A stretch of 35,644 nt of DNA from an uncultured Treponema sp. (GTDB taxonomy: Bacteria > Spirochaetota > Spirochaetia > Treponematales > Treponemataceae), in the NCBI GenBank assembly GCA_937901865.1, contig CALDID010000293.1, positions 1-35,644 of the forward strand, written 5' to 3'. The notes under the pieces were generated by a model that did no database searches, was not told the origin of the DNA, and saw only the letters and a program-made list of their open reading frames with translations. Positions within the stretch are counted from its first letter, which is position 1. Every line of letters begins with the position of its first letter. Positions 32,363 through 35,644 of this stretch are shown here, in pieces. Both the position numbers and the translations under genes were made by a program.

Positions 32363-32415
32363 CTTTTTCTCTTCTCCATTGATTTTAGTCGTTTTTGCGC
32401 TCACACGCTACAAAG

Positions 32416-32428
32416 CAGCCTATGGCTG
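32416..32428 (-). terminator. Second mini-hairpin in the GH10-GH43 gap
   Basis: On the minus strand CAGCC-ATA-GGCTG followed by CTTTG. Same 5-3-5 shape as the family at 24329-24387 but with an ATA loop and a poor T-run. Its termination strength is doubtful. Confidence 0.35.
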
Positions 32429-32432
32429 TTGC

Positions 32433-32449
32433 AAAAAAGGCTGTGCCTT
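32433..32449 (-). terminator. Mini-hairpin terminator overlapping the GH10 stop codon
   Basis: On the minus strand AAGGC-ACA-GCCTT continuing into a T-run. The stem (32437-32449) includes two bases of the xylanase TAA stop (32448-32450). It would reduce read-through into the GH43 gene. Confidence 0.6.
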
Positions 32450-35222
32450 ATTCGAGAACGACTGTGCCTAAAACGCTTGGCTTTGACCAGCCAGAACCTG
32501 TTTCGTCATACCAGTTGATAGTGCCGAGTCGCTTTGCTGACTTGTCTGCGTCGTTAATCTGCAAGTCGAAACCGATTTTTACTCCAGAAGTCGGCTTCAC
32601 GTCTGTCCATGCAAATGAAGCTACGATTTCATATCCGCCGTCAACTAATCTCGCCTCGCTCTTCACATACGCTCCCTTGCACTTAATGCCGTTAAAGCTC
32701 TTATCGTTCAAGCAGTTAATACGATACTGTTTGTCGTCAGCTTCATACGCTTCTTTCTTTGCATTGTTCTCATCGATAAACACTTCGATAGAATCCTGCT
32801 CGTACGCGTTGATGTTGTCTGTGTTGATGTCGCTGTCTTTCACCGTCGCATACACATACAAAGCCTTTTCGTCCCAGAGAACTTTTGCTTCTCCTCTTGC
32901 TTCTGCCAAACCGCTCACAACTCCGAGCTTCACTGTGTTCGCGCTATTCCACGCCTCGTCGTCGAATGAAAGAGATGGGCTTCCCTTTTTGATGACCGCA
33001 TACGGCTTCATCAATGCAGCTGCATAGAACTTTGAAGAAGTTGTCTGATTGTTGAGCAAGTCGTTGTATGAGCTAATTCCCTTGTCGCTTTCATAGCGAA
33101 CATCGATTTTAATCGTGCTTACGCTTCCTGCTGCCGCTGTGTCGATAGAAAGCACTGTTTGAGAAGATGCCTTGTCTGAAACAGTTTTAATGCCGCTTCC
33201 GTCGTCTACGAAAAGAGCAATCTTGTCGTTTGCGCCGATTTTGCCCTTTGCATTTGCCTTGATGCTCACTTTTCCATTCTGCCAGATTGGAGAGAAATCA
33301 ACGTTGATATTTCCTGCTGGGAAAGAATAAGTTGCACCGTAATCGAAATTGTCGCTTTCTACGATAGTGATGTTCTTGATTGCAGGCTCAAGTTTTGACG
33401 GGTCAGCAAATGCGTAGAATGCAGGCTTTGCCTTGTATTTACCGTCGAACAAAAGCGGGCACTGGCTCTGCTTTCCGTCAGCTCCGCCGCCAACGCCGCT
33501 GAATGTCTGAAGCCAAGAATACGGGTCTGTTACACCCCAGAAAATAATGCCTGAAACATTGATACCCTTTTCTTTGTCGAGTTCAACGAGCTTGTCATAA
33601 AAAGCCTTGTAGCGATATGCCTGCTTGTTGTATTCATCATCGAAGTTTGTGCCGTTGAAAGAAGAGCTTGCCTTTAAGTCGAACTCGGTAATCATTACGC
33701 TTCCGACGACTTTGCAATACTCGCGAACTGCATTTTCAAAATCGGGGACTGAAGGGCTGTCCATATTGTAATGTCCCTGCATACCCATCGCGGTGATACG
33801 AGTTCCCTCTGCATTCTTCACGTCATTCAAAAGCTGCACGATACCTTTGCACTTCTGCGGAGAGGCTTCGTTGTAATCGTTGTAATACAATCCGAGCGAT
33901 TTTGGAGCATACTTGTTTGCAAACTTAAATGCGTTAATGATAAACTCATTGCTCTTGTAAATGCGCCACCAGCTTGAGTTCTCTGTGTCTGAACGATATG
34001 TGCCAGTTCCGTCTGAAACCGCTTCGTTTACAACGTCCCAACCATAGAAACAATCTGCGTATTTTTTGCCTGTTTCACTAGATTTGTTTGTGTAGTATGT
34101 GAGCATTGTCTTGATGTACCACTCCATACGCTCATTCATTTCTTCTTTTGAGGCATCGGCTTTTTTAATATCATAATCTTTGTGGAAGAACCATTCTGGT
34201 GCTTGTGAATGCCACACAAGAACGTGTCCGCGAACCTTAATCGGCTGCTTCGGGTTCTTAGAGTTGTATTCAACCACTTTATCGAGAAGAGAATCTGCTC
34301 TTGAATGGTCAAGCACAGGAACTTTTATCTCTTTGCCGTTCAATGTGTCGCTCGTAATTCCAATCGGAGTGCGGTTTCCGTCGTGGTAGCCGTTCATAGC
34401 GTCGAGTTTCAGCTCGTTTCCAAGCGTTACGCCGTTGAAATGCTTGAACAAAAGCTGCATATAAAGCGGGTCGCTCGCCTCGCCCACCGTCATAGCTCCG
34501 CCAACGATGAGGTCGTGTCCGAAACCTTTATCAGAAGTAAGCACATCTTTTAAGCTGACGATATTTGTTTCGATAGAACCAGCATACGCAGGGTCGATGG
34601 TGATACGAACATCATCAATGCAGTATGAAACGCCAGAAGAACCTGTGAACTGCACTTGCACCTGCGCTCTTGGGTCTGTGAGCGTGAAAGAGCCTGTGAA
34701 AAGCTGCCATTTGTCAGAGAGCGTTGAAACAGCGTTTTTCAAATCTGCGCTTTCCACATCGCTCCAGCCTTCATTTGCCGCGTTAATCACCAGCTTTACA
34801 GTTCCGTCCTTTACTTCGCTGTCGTCTGCAATTCGTGCATAATAAGAATAGTTGTAAGGCACGCCGCCCTGAATAGCAGAAGCAAGGTCTTTGTATGCAA
34901 ATTGACACTGCGCTTCATCGCCCTTTGAAATAGCCTTTGCGTAGAATTTTCCACATTCTGCATTCGGCTGCTCACCTTCTCCATACGCTACTTGATTAAG
35001 ACAATCAGGCTTCCACGCCCTATCATTCCACCAATGAAGAGCTCCATTGCTTCCCGTGCCTTCAAAGTTGGAGTTGTATTTTTCAATCACGTTAGCCAAT
35101 ACAACTTCCTCCTTTACAGCACTCGCTTCTGTTTTTGTACCAGTCTTTTCGGTCGTGGCACAACCTGAAATGAGCAGAGGGATAAACGCCGCTGCACAGC
35201 CGAACAAAAAACGGTTTTTCAT
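32448..35222 (-). CDS. Modular GH10 endo-1,4-beta-xylanase lipoprotein with flanking carbohydrate-binding modules
   Basis: Hydrolyses the xylan backbone outside the cell. The 924-residue protein has: lipoprotein signal ending ISGC; N-terminal CBM of the CBM22/CBM4_9 type (about 35-215, ending YCIDDVRI); GH10 barrel (about 230-615) with acid/base Glu400 (WDVVNEAVSDG) and nucleophile Glu513 (ITEFDLKA), and HVLVWHSQAPEWF; a linking beta domain (about 620-740); and a C-terminal CBM9-like module (about 745-924, from PSLSFDDEAWNSANTVKLG). The start at 35222 follows GGAGG by 11 bp, rather long, but an in-frame TTG upstream has nothing better. It precedes the GH43 gene on the same strand. The repeats at 35351-35465 lie upstream of its promoter. 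Confidence 0.93.
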   Translation of the reverse strand: MKNRFLFGCAAAFIPLLISGCATTEKTGTKTEASAVKEEVVLANVIEKYNSNFEGTGSNGALHWWNDRAWKPDCLNQVAYGEGEQPNAECGKFYAKAISKGDEAQCQFAYKDLASAIQGGVPYNYSYYARIADDSEVKDGTVKLVINAANEGWSDVESADLKNAVSTLSDKWQLFTGSFTLTDPRAQVQVQFTGSSGVSYCIDDVRITIDPAYAGSIETNIVSLKDVLTSDKGFGHDLIVGGAMTVGEASDPLYMQLLFKHFNGVTLGNELKLDAMNGYHDGNRTPIGITSDTLNGKEIKVPVLDHSRADSLLDKVVEYNSKNPKQPIKVRGHVLVWHSQAPEWFFHKDYDIKKADASKEEMNERMEWYIKTMLTYYTNKSSETGKKYADCFYGWDVVNEAVSDGTGTYRSDTENSSWWRIYKSNEFIINAFKFANKYAPKSLGLYYNDYNEASPQKCKGIVQLLNDVKNAEGTRITAMGMQGHYNMDSPSVPDFENAVREYCKVVGSVMITEFDLKASSSFNGTNFDDEYNKQAYRYKAFYDKLVELDKEKGINVSGIIFWGVTDPYSWLQTFSGVGGGADGKQSQCPLLFDGKYKAKPAFYAFADPSKLEPAIKNITIVESDNFDYGATYSFPAGNINVDFSPIWQNGKVSIKANAKGKIGANDKIALFVDDGSGIKTVSDKASSQTVLSIDTAAAGSVSTIKIDVRYESDKGISSYNDLLNNQTTSSKFYAAALMKPYAVIKKGSPSLSFDDEAWNSANTVKLGVVSGLAEARGEAKVLWDEKALYVYATVKDSDINTDNINAYEQDSIEVFIDENNAKKEAYEADDKQYRINCLNDKSFNGIKCKGAYVKSEARLVDGGYEIVASFAWTDVKPTSGVKIGFDLQINDADKSAKRLGTINWYDETGSGWSKPSVLGTVVLE

Positions 35223-35260
35223 AAAAGAAACTTCCTCCAAAAAGTTCTATCGGCATTAAG

Positions 35261-35289
35261 ACTATACCGACTTTTTTAATATACACCCA
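35261..35289 (-). promoter_or_regulatory. Possible GH10 promoter
   Basis: TATAGT on the minus strand (35261-35266) gives a leader of about 30 nt. The -35 position reads TGGGTG (35284-35289), a poor match, which suggests dependence on an activator. The region 35223-35541 has no gene; it holds this promoter, the tandem repeats and the promoter of the next gene. Confidence 0.4.
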
Positions 35290-35350
35290 CTTTTTTAGAA
35301 AGAACATCGCTCTTTTGCAAAATAGCACATCTGTACAAAAATTCTGCACA

Positions 35351-35465
35351 TCTTACCGCCTGTAACGTGTTAATCTTACCGACGGTATTTAATACATCTT
35401 ACCGATGGTAATGTGTACATCTTACCGATGGTATTTAATACACCTTACCGATGGTAAGATGTACA
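35351..35465. repeat. Five tandem 23-bp units, each with a palindromic core
   Basis: Units begin at 35351, 35374, 35397, 35420 and 35443, with an exact 23-bp period. The core TTACC-GAT-GGTAA is an inverted repeat, extended to CTTACC-GAT-GGTAAG in the fifth unit; the first unit is degenerate. Linkers alternate: units 2 and 4 end TTTAATACA, units 3 and 5 end in TGTACA with related bases. The array lies 129-243 bp upstream of the xylanase start and 77-191 bp upstream of the next gene on the other strand, as a cluster of operators would. Confidence 0.93.
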
Positions 35466-35491
35466 CACTTTTTTCTGTCTGCCTTTATTTT

Positions 35492-35513
35492 TATAATACA
35501 TTTGTGATATACT
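35492..35513 (+). promoter_or_regulatory. Candidate -10 boxes before the radical SAM gene
   Basis: TATAAT at 35492-35497 and TATACT at 35508-35513 precede the ATG at 35542. Neither has a convincing -35 box, as expected if regulation runs through the upstream repeat array. Confidence 0.4.
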
Positions 35514-35541
35514 TTTTTAGCTTTATGTTATCGAGGAACTT

Positions 35542-35644
35542 ATGATTAAAAAGATAGACGATGTAAAAATAATACAGCCGCCGTTAGTACAGCTCAATGC
35601 TCCCTATCCGTCAGGTGCGTATCTTTCTTCTTTTTTTAGAGAGC
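35542..35644 (+). CDS. N-terminal fragment, probable B12-binding radical SAM protein (cut by window end)
   Basis: Only 34 codons are present. GAGGA lies 5 bp before the ATG. The protein starts with a basic/acidic lead and then IIQPPLVQLNAPYPSGAYLS, which matches the opening strand and loop (QPP...N.PYP.GA.YL) of cobalamin-binding domains in radical SAM proteins, where this loop lies against the cofactor. No SAM-binding CxxxCxxC motif can be seen because the window ends. The reaction is unknown. It is divergent from the GH10 gene and shares its upstream repeat array. Confidence 0.55.
   Translation, partial: MIKKIDDVKIIQPPLVQLNAPYPSGAYLSSFFRE

Noticed and set aside
35351..35465. 23-bp repeats considered as replication iterons
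   Set aside because: No replication initiator gene or DnaA-box cluster is visible, and the array sits in a divergent promoter region of ordinary chromosomal genes.

Overview
This window looks like chromosomal DNA from a host-associated, carbohydrate-fermenting spirochaete, most likely a Treponema. The reasons are a nine-gene V-type (A/V) ATPase operon instead of an F-type one, a PilZ and diguanylate cyclase set beside a large hybrid kinase, spirochaete-like relaxed lipoprotein signals, and fructan and xylan hydrolases typical of gut or rumen treponemes. The assignment rests on gene content only; no ribosomal RNA or phylogenetic marker was compared.

Layout. (1) 137-11662, minus strand: one long probable operon reading secG, an EIIA(Fru/Ntr)-type PTS protein, V-ATPase G/H-like, C, I, K, F, E, A, B, D, then a universal stress protein, a J-domain protein and methionine aminopeptidase. 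Genes are packed with 3-27 bp gaps or ATGA overlaps, behind a good promoter at 11711-11739. (2) 11757-19116: a signalling block. A pseudo-receiver/PilZ protein overlaps a YihY-type membrane protein fused to a cyclic-nucleotide-binding domain. A receiver-GGDEF diguanylate cyclase is divergent from an Hpt protein and a hybrid histidine kinase; together these contain every step of a phosphorelay ending in c-di-GMP synthesis, with a PilZ c-di-GMP reader next door. (3) 19131-19276: a decayed remnant of a DUF4143-type ATPase gene. (4) 19285-27586, minus strand: a fructan/sucrose locus with a LacI-family regulator, two LplB/LplC-type permeases, a solute-binding lipoprotein, a cytoplasmic GH32 and a GH32 lipoprotein. 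No ATPase gene is present, so a shared one elsewhere is implied. The structural genes are visibly richer in G+C than the rest. (5) 27661-30760: divergent trpE and purB. (6) 30881-35222, minus strand: a GH43-CBM6 enzyme and a modular GH10 xylanase, for arabinoxylan breakdown. (7) From 35542: the first 34 codons of a probable B12-binding radical SAM protein.

The most interesting material is non-coding. Two unrelated tandem-repeat arrays both have an exact 23-bp period (24058-24172 and 35351-35465); the second is built of palindromes in a B-A-B-A-B order upstream of the xylanase. A family of tiny hairpins (5-bp stem, ACA loop, then a T-run) acts as probable terminators after several minus-strand genes, often with the stop codon inside the stem. 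At least four genes (pilZ-type, GGDEF, lacI-type, purB) have a promoter -10 box only 6-8 bp before the start codon and no Shine-Dalgarno sequence, so they look leaderless. A promoter and a strong terminator between the fructan regulator and transporter bracket a candidate small RNA of about 80-85 nt.
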